In this document: piece after piece, positions 1 through 7,204 of the stretch
How positions within the stretch are numbered: the stretch's first letter is position 1
How the letters are laid out: each line of letters opens with the position of its first letter
Assembly (NCBI GenBank): GCA_903889895.1
Contig: CAISYZ010000056.1
Span: 1-39,733, forward strand
Origin: an uncultured Verrucomicrobia subdivision 3 bacterium
GTDB taxonomy: Bacteria; Verrucomicrobiota; Verrucomicrobiia; Limisphaerales; UBA11358
Direction of reading: 5' to 3'
DNA length: 39,733 bases
Notes under the pieces: generated by a model
What the model was told of the DNA's origin: nothing
The model's database searches: none
The model's input: only the letters and a program-made list of their open reading frames with translations
Program-made: the position numbers and the translations under genes

Positions 1-55
1 CATCCACCAACACTCTTCTGCGAATCTCGGCCCAGTCATTCATATTGCGATACAT
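1..55 (-). CDS. IstA-like transposase, N-terminal fragment
   Basis: An ATG at 55 (or an in-frame ATG at 43) opens a frame running off the left edge. It reads MYRNMNDWAEIRRRVLVD. A short start followed by D-W-x-x-I-R-R is how many IS21-type IstA proteins begin, before the helix-turn-helix that reads the terminal repeats. Only 18 residues are visible, so the DDE catalytic domain cannot be checked. The position just inside the repeated tip of the element supports the call. Confidence 0.5.
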   Translation of the reverse strand, partial: MYRNMNDWAEIRRRVLVD

Positions 56-126
56 GCTTCATTGTTAATGAAGATGCCGCACTTTTGAACCGCCGCGTCA
101 CACACATGACCCCGCCGCACTTTTCA
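1..126 (-). mobile_element. End of an IS21-like insertion sequence (partial)
   Basis: The minus strand carries the left end of an insertion sequence that continues beyond the window. Two direct copies of an 11-bp motif, GCCGCACTTTT on the plus strand, lie at 76-86 and 114-124, 38 bp apart. Multiple repeats near the tips are typical of IS21-family ends. Read on the minus strand the element would begin TGAAAAGTG at position 126, which fits the TG...CA termini of the family. The transposase start lies just inside at 55. The other end, the target duplication and istB are outside the window, so the family call rests on the terminal repeats and the first residues of the transposase. Confidence 0.6.
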
Positions 127-449
127 GCCGCCGTTTACACAAGGTTTCGCCGGTCATCATCGAGCAGGCGTTGAGCGAACACGAGGCCGTCGCCGAGTGC
201 GTCGTCTTCGGCGTGCCGAGCGGCAGCGTGGACCGGATGGATTTGATTGTCGCGTGCGTCGCCGCCGACCGGCCGATTGCGCGGGACGAGCTGAAACAAT
301 TCCTGCTCCAGTTGCTCCCCGCGTGGCAGGTGCCGCGCGAATGGTGGTTTGTGGATTCCATTGGCAGCAATGGCACCGGCAAGCCTTCCCGCGCCAAGTG
401 GCGGCGGAATTTTCTTGGAAACCGCGCGAAGCAAGCGGCCGCAGCGTGA
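127..449 (+). pseudogene. Acyl-CoA/acyl-ACP synthetase, C-terminal remnant cut by the IS
   Basis: Downstream of the IS tip the plus frame encodes about 107 residues starting RRLHKVSPVIIEQAL and ending at TGA 447-449. This is the small mobile C-terminal domain of an ANL-superfamily adenylating enzyme: a hinge region followed by V-S-P-x-x-I-E, then A-V-A-E-C-V-V-F-G, and near the end G-T-G-K-P-S-R, whose lysine matches the catalytic A10 lysine. The adenylation core is missing and the frame reads straight into IS sequence, so the gene is broken by the insertion; the 5' part is presumably on the far side of the element. It converges on another ANL ligase whose stop is only six bases away. Confidence 0.7.
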
Positions 450-455
450 GAAATT

Positions 456-1889
456 TTAACCGTGCCGGACTTTGCCGCTGCTGGTGGTCTTGATTTCCGC
501 AACGATGTCCAGCGTGGCCGGAACTTTTTGCGCGGATAATTTTTTCCGGCAGTAGGCAATCAGGTCTTCGATCGTCACGTTTTGGCCGGCGCGCAACTGG
601 ACTTCGGCATGAATCGCCTCGCCCATTTGCGGATGAGCCTTGGCTGAAACGCGCGAGCGCAGCACTGCCGGATGATGATCCAGCACGGCGGCGACTTCCT
701 CAGGAAAAACTTTGTGGCCAGCGACGTGAATCACCGAGGATGTGCGTCCGTCAATGGTGATGCGCCCGCCGCTGTCGCGATGCGCGAGATCGCCGGTCAG
801 AAAAAATCCGTCATGCAAAATTTCTGCGCGCGAACGCGGCGGATTCAAATAGCCGGAAAACATACCCGGCCCGCGCAGCGCGAGTTGGCCGGTCTGGCCT
901 TCGGCGAGCGGGTGCATTTTGTCGTCCACGATTTTCGCTTCAAATCCGTCGACTGGCCGGCCGATGGCTTCAGGATGTTCGGCGGCTTCGTCGTTGTTCT
1001 GGATGGGCAAACCCACTTCGATGATGCCGTAGCCCTGCGCCACCGGCACTTTATACTTCGCGAGAAAATCCCGCGCGGACTGCGGATGCAATTTTGCGGA
1101 AACGGACATCACGCGCTTGAGCGATGGCGGCAACGCGCGGCCCGACTGGTCGCTGTTCATCATGCGGACGTGCATCGGCGTGATATAAAGAAACGTGGCT
1201 TCGTGCTTCGCGGCGGTTTCCAAAAGACTGCCGGCCAGATAATCGGCGGAGACGATCACCGTCGAGCCAATTTCCAAATACAAAATGATCGAGACGTAAA
1301 AATGATACGCCATCGGCAACACCCAGAGAATTTTGTCCTCGTGCGTCAGTTTTAACCCGGCATTCGCTGCGCGTGTCCGTTCCAGCACATCGCAATGCGT
1401 GAGCACGACGCCTTTCGCCGCGCCAGTCGTGCCGGAGGTGAAGCGCACGAACGCTGCGTCCGCGAGGTTCGGCGCAAGCGGTGGCTGGGAATTTTCGAGG
1501 CGCGTGAAACGCAGACCATTGGCGCCGGGATGTTGGAGCGCGACCGTTTTGCCGGGGTAAGGTGCGCCGATGCTTTCGTCGAGAATCGCGCACAATGGCG
1601 CCTGCGTAATCATGTCGTTCAATTCATCCAGCTTCATCTGGTGATGGATTGGCATGATCACCGCGCCGCAGCCGAGCGCTGCCAGCGCGCCGATGACAAA
1701 CGCGCGTCCGTTGCGCGCCCGCACGCCGATACCTTGGCCGGGCTTCACGCCAAGATGATCAAGCTGCGTGCGCAGCGCCTCGACGTCGCGCCACAGTGCC
1801 TCGTAGGTCAGCGCGCCGCCGGCGTCAATGATGGCGGTGCGTGATACGTGCCGGCGTGCGGACTCGGCGAGGGTTTCAAAAACATTCAT
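456..1889 (-). CDS. AMP-dependent acyl/aryl ligase (ANL superfamily)
   Basis: A 477-residue adenylating enzyme that would activate a carboxylic acid with ATP and load it on CoA or, given its neighbours, on the nearby acyl carrier protein. Visible ANL motifs in order are the P-loop F-T-S-G-T-T-G-A-A-K-G near residue 150, G-Y-G-I-I-E (A5), L-T-G-D-L (A7), D-G-R-T-S-S-V-I with G-H-K-V-F-P (hinge, A8), and T-S-S-G-K-V-R at the C-terminus with the A10 lysine. The length is at the short end for the superfamily, as in ligases of aryl-polyene-type clusters. It is the last gene of a four-gene minus-strand group and lies 43 bp after the oxidoreductase. Substrate cannot be read from the sequence. Confidence 0.88.
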   Translation of the reverse strand: MNVFETLAESARRHVSRTAIIDAGGALTYEALWRDVEALRTQLDHLGVKPGQGIGVRARNGRAFVIGALAALGCGAVIMPIHHQMKLDELNDMITQAPLCAILDESIGAPYPGKTVALQHPGANGLRFTRLENSQPPLAPNLADAAFVRFTSGTTGAAKGVVLTHCDVLERTRAANAGLKLTHEDKILWVLPMAYHFYVSIILYLEIGSTVIVSADYLAGSLLETAAKHEATFLYITPMHVRMMNSDQSGRALPPSLKRVMSVSAKLHPQSARDFLAKYKVPVAQGYGIIEVGLPIQNNDEAAEHPEAIGRPVDGFEAKIVDDKMHPLAEGQTGQLALRGPGMFSGYLNPPRSRAEILHDGFFLTGDLAHRDSGGRITIDGRTSSVIHVAGHKVFPEEVAAVLDHHPAVLRSRVSAKAHPQMGEAIHAEVQLRAGQNVTIEDLIAYCRKKLSAQKVPATLDIVAEIKTTSSGKVRHG

Positions 1890-1902
1890 CGGGAAAATTT
1901 AC

Positions 1903-1926
1903 CGCAGAGACGCGGAGACGCAGAGG
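1903..1926. repeat. Tandem octamer CGCRGAGR x3
   Basis: Three consecutive 8-mers (CGCAGAGA, CGCGGAGA, CGCAGAGG) fill most of the gap between the FAD oxidoreductase and the ligase. Repeats of this wording, read in one frame as Q-R-R-G-D-A-E, are a familiar dispersed intergenic repeat in many environmental bacterial genomes. Function unknown. Confidence 0.7.
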
Positions 1927-1932
1927 AAAAAT

Positions 1933-3210
1933 TTAAGTCATCTGTTTGCGAATTAGTGCCACAGCTTCATCCAGTGATTTGCCCGCCGCTTGAAAGGCCG
2001 CCGCAGTTCCAGCCGCCCAGCCGGTTGCCAGCGCGGTGCCGATGACACGAGCGGAAGTCATCGCACCGGTTTCCGCCGAAAGGCAGCGGCCGGCGACAAA
2101 AATATTTTCCAATTCAACCGGTCGCAGGCAGTCGAACGGAATGTCATAAAATTTTTGTTGGGCAAAATAATTCATCTCCGGTTTCGGGGCGGCAGTCCAT
2201 CGTTCCATCGGCCAGCAACCGCGCGCAATGCCTTGAACCGATTTGAGCGTATTCAATACATCCGCGTCCGCCAGCCGCGCGCGGCCAAGAATCCGCCGGC
2301 CGGAACGCACGCCGAGTTGGGGCGCGACGGATTCGAGCCGCGCATCGCGAAACGCGGCGACATTGTTGACGAGAAAATTCACGAGCGGTTCGAGCAAAGC
2401 GCGCGACTCGGTTTCCCAATCCGTTACTTGTTGCCACAAGGCGAGATCGGGATTCGCCGGAAGCAAGCTGAATTTAAAAGCAAATCTACCGTTCTTGCCG
2501 GAGCCGGGCACAATGGAAATCCGCTCGCACAATGCCGGCAAAATTCCCTTTTGCACGGATACGCGCAGTTCGCGGCGCGCTTCGAGCAGGCCGCGCAGCG
2601 CGAGAGTTGGGTCAACATTTTCCAAAACAAATACGAGCGCGGGCGATTGATCGGTCGCGCCGTTTTCCGAACCGGCTCCGGCGAGAGCGGCGGCGGTGGC
2701 TTCGCCGGTGCAGTCAACAACAGCTTTAGCGGAAAAATTCAGCGGTTCGTTCCACGCCAGTGCGCGGACGGATTTGATTTTGGAATTTTCCACACACGTG
2801 TTGGCGACGGTCGCGTGCGAAATCAGTTTTACATTTTTAGTTTCGCCGACGACTGTGCTGGCCACGTGTGCAAAATCGGGAGGAAAATACGGCAGCACCC
2901 ACAGTCCGCGATCCACGCGCAGCGGCTTGGTGCCGCTGGTTTGTTGCAGTCGTCCGGCAAATTCGCTGGCGAAGCCGTTGCTGACGGGAACCGCTTCCAC
3001 GCCCGTTTCATCACGCAAATACAATCCGCAAATTGTGCCCACCTGCGCAGAGGTAGCGAGGCCGCCGAGAAAACCGTAGCGTTCCAGCAACACGACTTGC
3101 GCTCCGGCGCGTCCGGCGGCCGTGGCGGCCGCGATGCCCGCCGCGCCGCCGCCGATGACCAGCACGTCACAGGAAATTTCGGTGCGGCCGGTTGGAAGCG
3201 CGTTGCTCAC
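1933..3210 (-). CDS. FAD-dependent oxidoreductase (PF12831-like)
   Basis: A 425-residue flavoprotein beginning at GTG. A dinucleotide-binding motif V-I-G-G-G-A-A-G-I-A-A-A lies at about residues 18-29, followed by an acidic strand end (L-L-E-R-Y) and G-G-L-A-T-S, the arrangement of the FAD_oxidored family. Near the C-terminus N-I-F-V-A-G-R-C-L-S completes the FAD site. No signal peptide is seen, so it should be cytosolic. It sits 13 bp after the condensation-like gene and before the ligase, suggesting an oxidation or desaturation step on the acyl chain or starter unit. That role is inferred from context only. Confidence 0.82.
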   Translation of the reverse strand: MSNALPTGRTEISCDVLVIGGGAAGIAAATAAGRAGAQVVLLERYGFLGGLATSAQVGTICGLYLRDETGVEAVPVSNGFASEFAGRLQQTSGTKPLRVDRGLWVLPYFPPDFAHVASTVVGETKNVKLISHATVANTCVENSKIKSVRALAWNEPLNFSAKAVVDCTGEATAAALAGAGSENGATDQSPALVFVLENVDPTLALRGLLEARRELRVSVQKGILPALCERISIVPGSGKNGRFAFKFSLLPANPDLALWQQVTDWETESRALLEPLVNFLVNNVAAFRDARLESVAPQLGVRSGRRILGRARLADADVLNTLKSVQGIARGCWPMERWTAAPKPEMNYFAQQKFYDIPFDCLRPVELENIFVAGRCLSAETGAMTSARVIGTALATGWAAGTAAAFQAAGKSLDEAVALIRKQMT

Positions 3211-3223
3211 AGCGATTCAAAAA

Positions 3224-4558
3224 TTAAGCAGGCAATTCCTCCAGCAAGGCGCGGCGCACGTCGCGTTCCATGCCGTCCACTTCTGACAGATTCAGGCAGT
3301 CATCCACCCACGAGATTTGCGCGGACAGGCGGCCGGCGAATCGCAAAAAAACGATCATCAAACCCGGCGGACGCCACGCGGGAACCAGATGCGTGATTTC
3401 CATAATCTTTCCGCCAAAGAAATTTTTCATGCCGGCGCAGGTGTCGCCCGAGTCGGAAAAGCTGAACGTGGCGAACTTGCCGCGTGTCGGTTTGCCGAGA
3501 TGATTGACGTAAAATCCGAGCGGCAGCGGCTTGAACATGTCCAGCGCGGCCATGCACGATTCGGGAAATTTGTCGCGAATTTGATTCGTCATCTGCCGGC
3601 TTAATTCGCCGAGGATGCCGGTGATGCTGCCGGCGAATTTGGGCTCGATGCGGTAAAACAAAATCGAAAGATGATTGGAAAAAATCGGGCCGTTCGCGCC
3701 GCGTTTGCGCGTGTCGTGCGGCACGGGAATCAAATACGCGCCGTCTTGGTTGCCGCGCGCAAGAGCGACGCTGTGCAACGCGCGCAGCGAGGCGGCCAGG
3801 TAAAAATGGCTGCGACGAAATCCGCAATTAAACTGCTGGCAGCGCGCGTCAATTTGCGCGGTCTCCGCTTCGGTGAAATAAATGAGGCGGTAATTATTTT
3901 TGCACGCCGCCGGACGCGGGCCGGGCGGCAGCAGGCTGAACAGCGGGTCCGCGCCGGATTCATCCAGCCAGCTTTTGCAACTGCGCGCCATTTTGACGTT
4001 CGGCCACCAGCCGGCCAGACCGGAGCCAAGCTGCTTGGGGTTGATGAAATTTGGCGCTTTCGGCGCGCTCGCCGTTTCGTCGGCGTTGAGATGGCTCAGC
4101 AAAAAATCCAGGCCGCGCGCGTCGAGATGCGTGTGGTTCCAGGAAAGAAACAAGTGCGCCGTGCCGTCCGCGTGGCGCATCACGTCGAAGGCGATGCCGG
4201 GGCCGCTCGCCGCGTCCAGTTTGCGAGCGGCAACCACGGGCGGCAGGTTCCACGGCTGATCGGCGACGCCATTTTGATTTTGATGCGTAAAAAAAATTTC
4301 TTCCGGTTTTTGTGCGAGCCGCCAAAGCGGCGGAAAGGCCATGGGCAACGTGCGATGAATTTTCGCACGCGCGAGCCAGTTCATGATCGGTGATTCCGCG
4401 AGGCGCCGGCGCAGCCGTTCTGCGTCAAAACCTTCACCGAGTTTCATGACCGCGCAGCAGACGTTGCCGGGCAGACCAACCTGCCGCATCCGGCAATCCT
4501 GTCCGTGCATGAAATAATCGCCGGGAGCCAGGCGGATTTGACGGGGCAGGTCAGACAT
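3224..4558 (-). CDS. Condensation / WS-DGAT-fold acyltransferase
   Basis: A 444-residue protein of the CoA-dependent acyltransferase fold. The key motif is N-H-T-H-L-D-A at residues 141-147, a variant of the HHxxxDG signature: the second histidine (H142) and the aspartate (D146) are kept, while the first His is Asn and the Gly is Ala. A later segment P-V-P-H-D-T-R-K-R ... S-N-H-L matches the conserved P-x-x-x-R ... N region of this fold. The frame is open further upstream but would overlap the carrier gene, so ATG 4558 was chosen; it starts 16 bp after the ACP stop. Transfer of an acyl chain from the neighbouring ACP to an alcohol or amine is the likely role; the acceptor is unknown. Confidence 0.68.
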   Translation of the reverse strand: MSDLPRQIRLAPGDYFMHGQDCRMRQVGLPGNVCCAVMKLGEGFDAERLRRRLAESPIMNWLARAKIHRTLPMAFPPLWRLAQKPEEIFFTHQNQNGVADQPWNLPPVVAARKLDAASGPGIAFDVMRHADGTAHLFLSWNHTHLDARGLDFLLSHLNADETASAPKAPNFINPKQLGSGLAGWWPNVKMARSCKSWLDESGADPLFSLLPPGPRPAACKNNYRLIYFTEAETAQIDARCQQFNCGFRRSHFYLAASLRALHSVALARGNQDGAYLIPVPHDTRKRGANGPIFSNHLSILFYRIEPKFAGSITGILGELSRQMTNQIRDKFPESCMAALDMFKPLPLGFYVNHLGKPTRGKFATFSFSDSGDTCAGMKNFFGGKIMEITHLVPAWRPPGLMIVFLRFAGRLSAQISWVDDCLNLSEVDGMERDVRRALLEELPA

Positions 4559-4574
4559 AGTCAATGCGCCGAAC

Positions 4575-4850
4575 TCAAGTAGTTTTCGGAGCGTTCCGTG
4601 CGAGTTCGGAAATACAATTGGCCAGCGAGGACATGGAGGCCAAGTTGGTCGGCGTGAGATGGGAGTCTGGCACGCGGACGCCCAGCACGCGCTCGCAAAA
4701 TAGCACCAGTTCCACGAGCGCAAAGGAATCAATGCCCGCTTGCGACAGCGGACTGTGTTCGTCAAATTGCACGCCTTCGGCGACGAAGTTGGTCCGCGCA
4801 AACTCGCAAAGTTTCGCGGCGATAATCTTGGGATCCGTTTCGGGAATCAT
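4575..4850 (-). CDS. Acyl carrier protein
   Basis: A 91-residue carrier protein with the phosphopantetheine site G-I-D-S-F at residues 39-43 (Ser42), preceded by P-L-S-Q-A and followed by A-L-V-E-L-V-L-F, the usual helix II pattern. The frame is open to a TTG at 4889, but that TTG is better read as the -35 box of a promoter, so ATG 4850 is preferred; it gives a normal ACP length. It is the first gene of the group and would hold the substrate for the acyltransferase, oxidoreductase and ligase downstream, and possibly for the dehydratase at 6031-6486. Confidence 0.88.
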   Translation of the reverse strand: MIPETDPKIIAAKLCEFARTNFVAEGVQFDEHSPLSQAGIDSFALVELVLFCERVLGVRVPDSHLTPTNLASMSSLANCISELARNAPKTT

Positions 4851-4861
4851 TAATTCGCGGA

Positions 4862-4889
4862 AGTATGAAGCGGCGGGAAAAACCGTCAA
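4862..4889 (-). promoter_or_regulatory. Sigma70-like promoter for the ACP operon
   Basis: On the minus strand TTGACG (4889-4884) is followed after 16 bp by CATACT (4867-4862). This is 5/6 and 4/6 to consensus. Transcription would begin about five bases before ATG 4850, leaving almost no leader and no room for a Shine-Dalgarno. Confidence 0.5.
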
Positions 4890-4994
4890 GCTTGGAGACG
4901 GCGGGCATTATCTGCTTGCCCGGCCATTGCGCGCAGAACATCCTTTGGACGAATGTCTGAATTCGCAAACGCGCCCGACACATCTTCCGACGGC

Positions 4995-5309
4995 ATGTCA
5001 AAAACCAAGGTCATCCTTATCAAGGCGATTGCCTTAACCGTGATAAGTGTGGCACTAATCACCGCCCAAGGTTGGGCGACGCCGCGATATTATCGCCCGG
5101 ATTACACTGCCGGATTTTACACCGGCTTGCTCGAAGGTGCGCTCATGCCGGCCGCGCTGCCGGGTTTGGTCGGCGGAAAAGATCTGCCGATTTACGCGCC
5201 AAACAATATCGGTCGCGGCTACAAAATTGGCTATATTCTCGGGCTCAACTCCTGCGGCACCATGTTTTTTGGCGTGGCCTTCTGGCAGCCGCGTCGTCGC
5301 AAAAGCTAA
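4995..5309 (+). CDS. Small exported or membrane protein, unknown function
   Basis: A 104-residue protein starting at ATG 4995 (an in-frame ATG at 4953 is possible). It opens with K-T-K-V-I-L-I-K-A-I-A-L-T-V, a signal or anchor segment, and continues with Y-T-A-G-F-Y-T-G-L-L-E-G-A and Y-A-P-N-N-I-G-R-G-Y-K-I-G-Y-I-L-G. The pattern G-F-x-x-G-L-x-x-G ... P ... I-Y-A-x-N-x-G-x-x-Y-x-x-G-[FY]-x-L-G resembles small envelope proteins of unknown function seen in several phyla. It is divergent from the ACP operon, and its stop overlaps the stop of the convergent gene at 5306. Confidence 0.7.
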   Translation: MSKTKVILIKAIALTVISVALITAQGWATPRYYRPDYTAGFYTGLLEGALMPAALPGLVGGKDLPIYAPNNIGRGYKIGYILGLNSCGTMFFGVAFWQPRRRKS

Positions 5310-6034
5310 TACGGAAAATCGCAGAAAATTTCCATTGCGCTCAATACGCCGCCGCCCCAGTAAATGTTCGGAGCAAAGGTGAAACGTTTCAGTTTTTTTT
5401 CGTAAACCAGTTTCACCGGATGTTCAGGAATGTTTGGATCATAAGCGGCAAATTCAATCTGCGATTCCGTTTCGGTGAAGCCGGTCAAAACAATTCCGTG
5501 ATTAATCGTGATGCGTGGAAAGCGGAACAGATGCACAAGTGGCAGGCTGCGTTTTTGAAATGAGCGCTTCAATTTCTCCGCCATTTTTTCCTGAAACCGG
5601 CCATAGACCTTGAAAATCATGCGCCAGTGGCTGCGCAAAAAATACGATTCCCACGCCGCGCCGCAGTTGGCCTTCAAAATTTGTTCGTGCGCGCGGCTGA
5701 ATGAATGCAGTCCAGCAAAGCCGGGAATCACGATGCGGTTTTCTTCCGGACACTTTTTGCGCGGATTGGAAGCGATGATTTGCCGGATGATTTTTTCGTA
5801 AGCTGGCGCGCCAATTTTTGGCAATTCAGGCGCGAAACGCGCATAGTCAAAAAACAATCGCGTCGCGCGCACGAGCACGAAGCAGCGATGATAATACGTT
5901 GGCGGCGGATCGGATTTGTAAGTCGTCATCGCGCCCGTGACCGGATCAAAATGATATTTCCAAACCAGCTCGTGCGCGAAGGCGAAGGTGTCGCGCTCAA
6001 ATTGAAAACGTCGAATTTCTGCCGGAGTCGTCAT
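5306..6034 (-). CDS. Conserved protein of unknown function, possibly C39-peptidase-like
   Basis: A 242-residue soluble protein without a signal peptide. I do not recognise the family with confidence. The C-terminal half contains I-N-H-G-I-V-L-T-G-F, then A-A-Y-D-P-N-I-P, a His-then-Asp layout like that of papain/C39-type peptidases or transglutaminase-like folds, where a buried cysteine would be the third residue; a cysteine in K-A-N-C-G-A-A-W could be considered. It overlaps the dehydratase start by four bases and is the last gene of the long minus-strand run, which links it to the lipid-export set. A role in releasing or transferring the finished chain is only a guess. Confidence 0.6.
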   Translation of the reverse strand: MTTPAEIRRFQFERDTFAFAHELVWKYHFDPVTGAMTTYKSDPPPTYYHRCFVLVRATRLFFDYARFAPELPKIGAPAYEKIIRQIIASNPRKKCPEENRIVIPGFAGLHSFSRAHEQILKANCGAAWESYFLRSHWRMIFKVYGRFQEKMAEKLKRSFQKRSLPLVHLFRFPRITINHGIVLTGFTETESQIEFAAYDPNIPEHPVKLVYEKKLKRFTFAPNIYWGGGVLSAMEIFCDFPY

Positions 6035-6486
6035 GCGCTTTTGGCCGGGTCAGTTCCGCTCAAGGTGATTTCCGCTGACAAAACTTTAGCGTCCGCGACC
6101 ATTGCGGAAACTTGCGCCTGAATCATGTCGCCCAGCACGCCCGTGACGATAGCCTCGATACGAAGCGTGTCGCCGGGCCGGACCGCGCCGAGAATTTTCA
6201 CCGCGCGCAATGCCGTCAGTTTCAGGCGCGGCCAGCGAGGATTCGCCGGGTCTTCCTGCGCCACCATGCCGGCCACTTGCGCCGCCGCTTCCGTCATCAG
6301 CACGCCGGGCATGATCGGCTCGCCCGGCAAATGACCGCGCAAAAAATACTCGTCACCGCGCACTTTGTATTCGCCGACACCGCGTTTGCCCGGCGTGAGA
6401 CTGATCATACGATCCACGAAACAAAACTCCGGGCCGTGCGGCAGCGAGCGCATCGCGAGCTGCAAAATTTCCGGCGACGCGCTCAT
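6031..6486 (-). CDS. FabZ-like 3-hydroxyacyl-ACP dehydratase
   Basis: A 151-residue hot-dog-fold enzyme. The signature G-H-L-P-G-E-P-I-M-P-G-V-L at residues 51-63 contains the catalytic His52, and Glu66 follows in T-E-A-A-A-Q, as in FabZ. L-P-H-G-P-E-F-C-F-V-D-R at 15-26 matches the substrate-tunnel strand. It would dehydrate 3-hydroxyacyl chains on an ACP, giving 2-enoyl products. The gene overlaps its neighbours by four bases on both sides (6034/6031 and 6486/6483), so translational coupling is likely. In this setting it probably serves the specialised acyl pathway rather than housekeeping fatty acid synthesis. Confidence 0.9.
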   Translation of the reverse strand: MSASPEILQLAMRSLPHGPEFCFVDRMISLTPGKRGVGEYKVRGDEYFLRGHLPGEPIMPGVLMTEAAAQVAGMVAQEDPANPRWPRLKLTALRAVKILGAVRPGDTLRIEAIVTGVLGDMIQAQVSAMVADAKVLSAEITLSGTDPAKSA

Positions 6487-7199
6487 TTTTTCAATGGCTC
6501 TGAAATGGTGTAATCCGCCGGCAAATCGGCCGTGAACATTTTGGGTTCAATCGGCGCGTTCAACACGACGTTGGTGAAATCGTTATGAAGCTTGGAGCCG
6601 TCGGCGAATTTCATTTCCGTGATGGCGATGGTGAAATCGTTAGTGCGAAAACCGATCACAATCTGTCCGATGAATTTGCGCGCGGCCTCGCTGCGCGGCT
6701 GCAGCGTCATTTGCAAAATGGAATTGGTTTCCATGGCCGACAAGAGCGCAAAACTTTTTTCCATGGTCGCGCGATCGCGCGGCAAGCTGGCGTCGAGCAA
6801 CGACAGCGCATCTTTCATCGGACCCGTTGGCACGGCGTCGAGCGGATATTTCTCTGCGCGCTTGAGCCGGGGATAAACGATGAGCAATTGCGCCGGCGTT
6901 CGTAGCACAATGGTTTGCGCCGGCTGGCCAAGCTCCCAGCGGAATTCACCCGGCTTCACCCAGACTTTGCCATGCGAAACGAGCGGCTGATTCAAGACCG
7001 TGAGCGTTCGCGTCTGTATGAAATCTCCGGCCCAGCTTTGCAAATTGGTCTGCACGGCAAACCACTGGTTGAACTGCGCATCGTAATCGGCGGCACGCAA
7101 CCCCGAGGCCGAGAAAACAAAAATAAGGAAACCAAGAAACCAGGAAAAATTCTTTGAAGTTCCTAGATTCTTGGTTTCCTTACCAAAATTCTTCCTCAT
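6483..7199 (-). CDS. LolA-like outer membrane lipoprotein carrier protein
   Basis: A 238-residue periplasmic protein. ATG 7199 gives a signal peptide with a basic start (R-K-N-F-G-K), a hydrophobic core W-F-L-G-F-L-I-F-V-F and a likely cleavage after L-R-A. The mature part has the LolA pattern: F-x-Q-x-R-T ... P-L-V-S-H-G-K-V-W-V-K-P-G-E-F-R-W-E, then I-V-Y-P-R-L-K-R-A. LolA-type proteins shuttle lipoproteins or lipid-like products across the periplasm; members sitting beside an MMPL exporter, a dehydratase and an acyltransferase usually belong to aryl-polyene or related lipid clusters. A 14-bp inverted repeat lies within the signal-peptide codons. Confidence 0.82.
   Translation of the reverse strand: MRKNFGKETKNLGTSKNFSWFLGFLIFVFSASGLRAADYDAQFNQWFAVQTNLQSWAGDFIQTRTLTVLNQPLVSHGKVWVKPGEFRWELGQPAQTIVLRTPAQLLIVYPRLKRAEKYPLDAVPTGPMKDALSLLDASLPRDRATMEKSFALLSAMETNSILQMTLQPRSEAARKFIGQIVIGFRTNDFTIAITEMKFADGSKLHNDFTNVVLNAPIEPKMFTADLPADYTISEPLKK
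7125..7181. repeat. 14-bp perfect inverted repeat inside the LolA-like signal sequence
   Basis: AAGGAAACCAAGAA at 7125-7138 and its exact complement at 7168-7181, 29 bases apart. In the minus-strand mRNA this forms a hairpin beginning about 18 bases after the start codon, so it could affect translation initiation. Confidence 0.7.
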
Positions 7200-7204
7200 T
7201 TTTT

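Noticed and set aside
1990..3396. Long plus-strand open frame (468 codons) opposite the FAD oxidoreductase
   Set aside because: The minus strand encodes a clear flavoprotein with conserved motifs; the plus frame has none.
4559..4801. N-terminal extension of the condensation-like protein
   Set aside because: It would overlap the ACP gene in another frame; the residues (many Cys, Arg and Pro) look like a shadow of the ACP coding sequence.
4851..4889. TTG at 4889 as the start of the acyl carrier protein
   Set aside because: The added 13 residues are not carrier-like, and the TTG forms part of a good -35 box with a matching -10 before ATG 4850.
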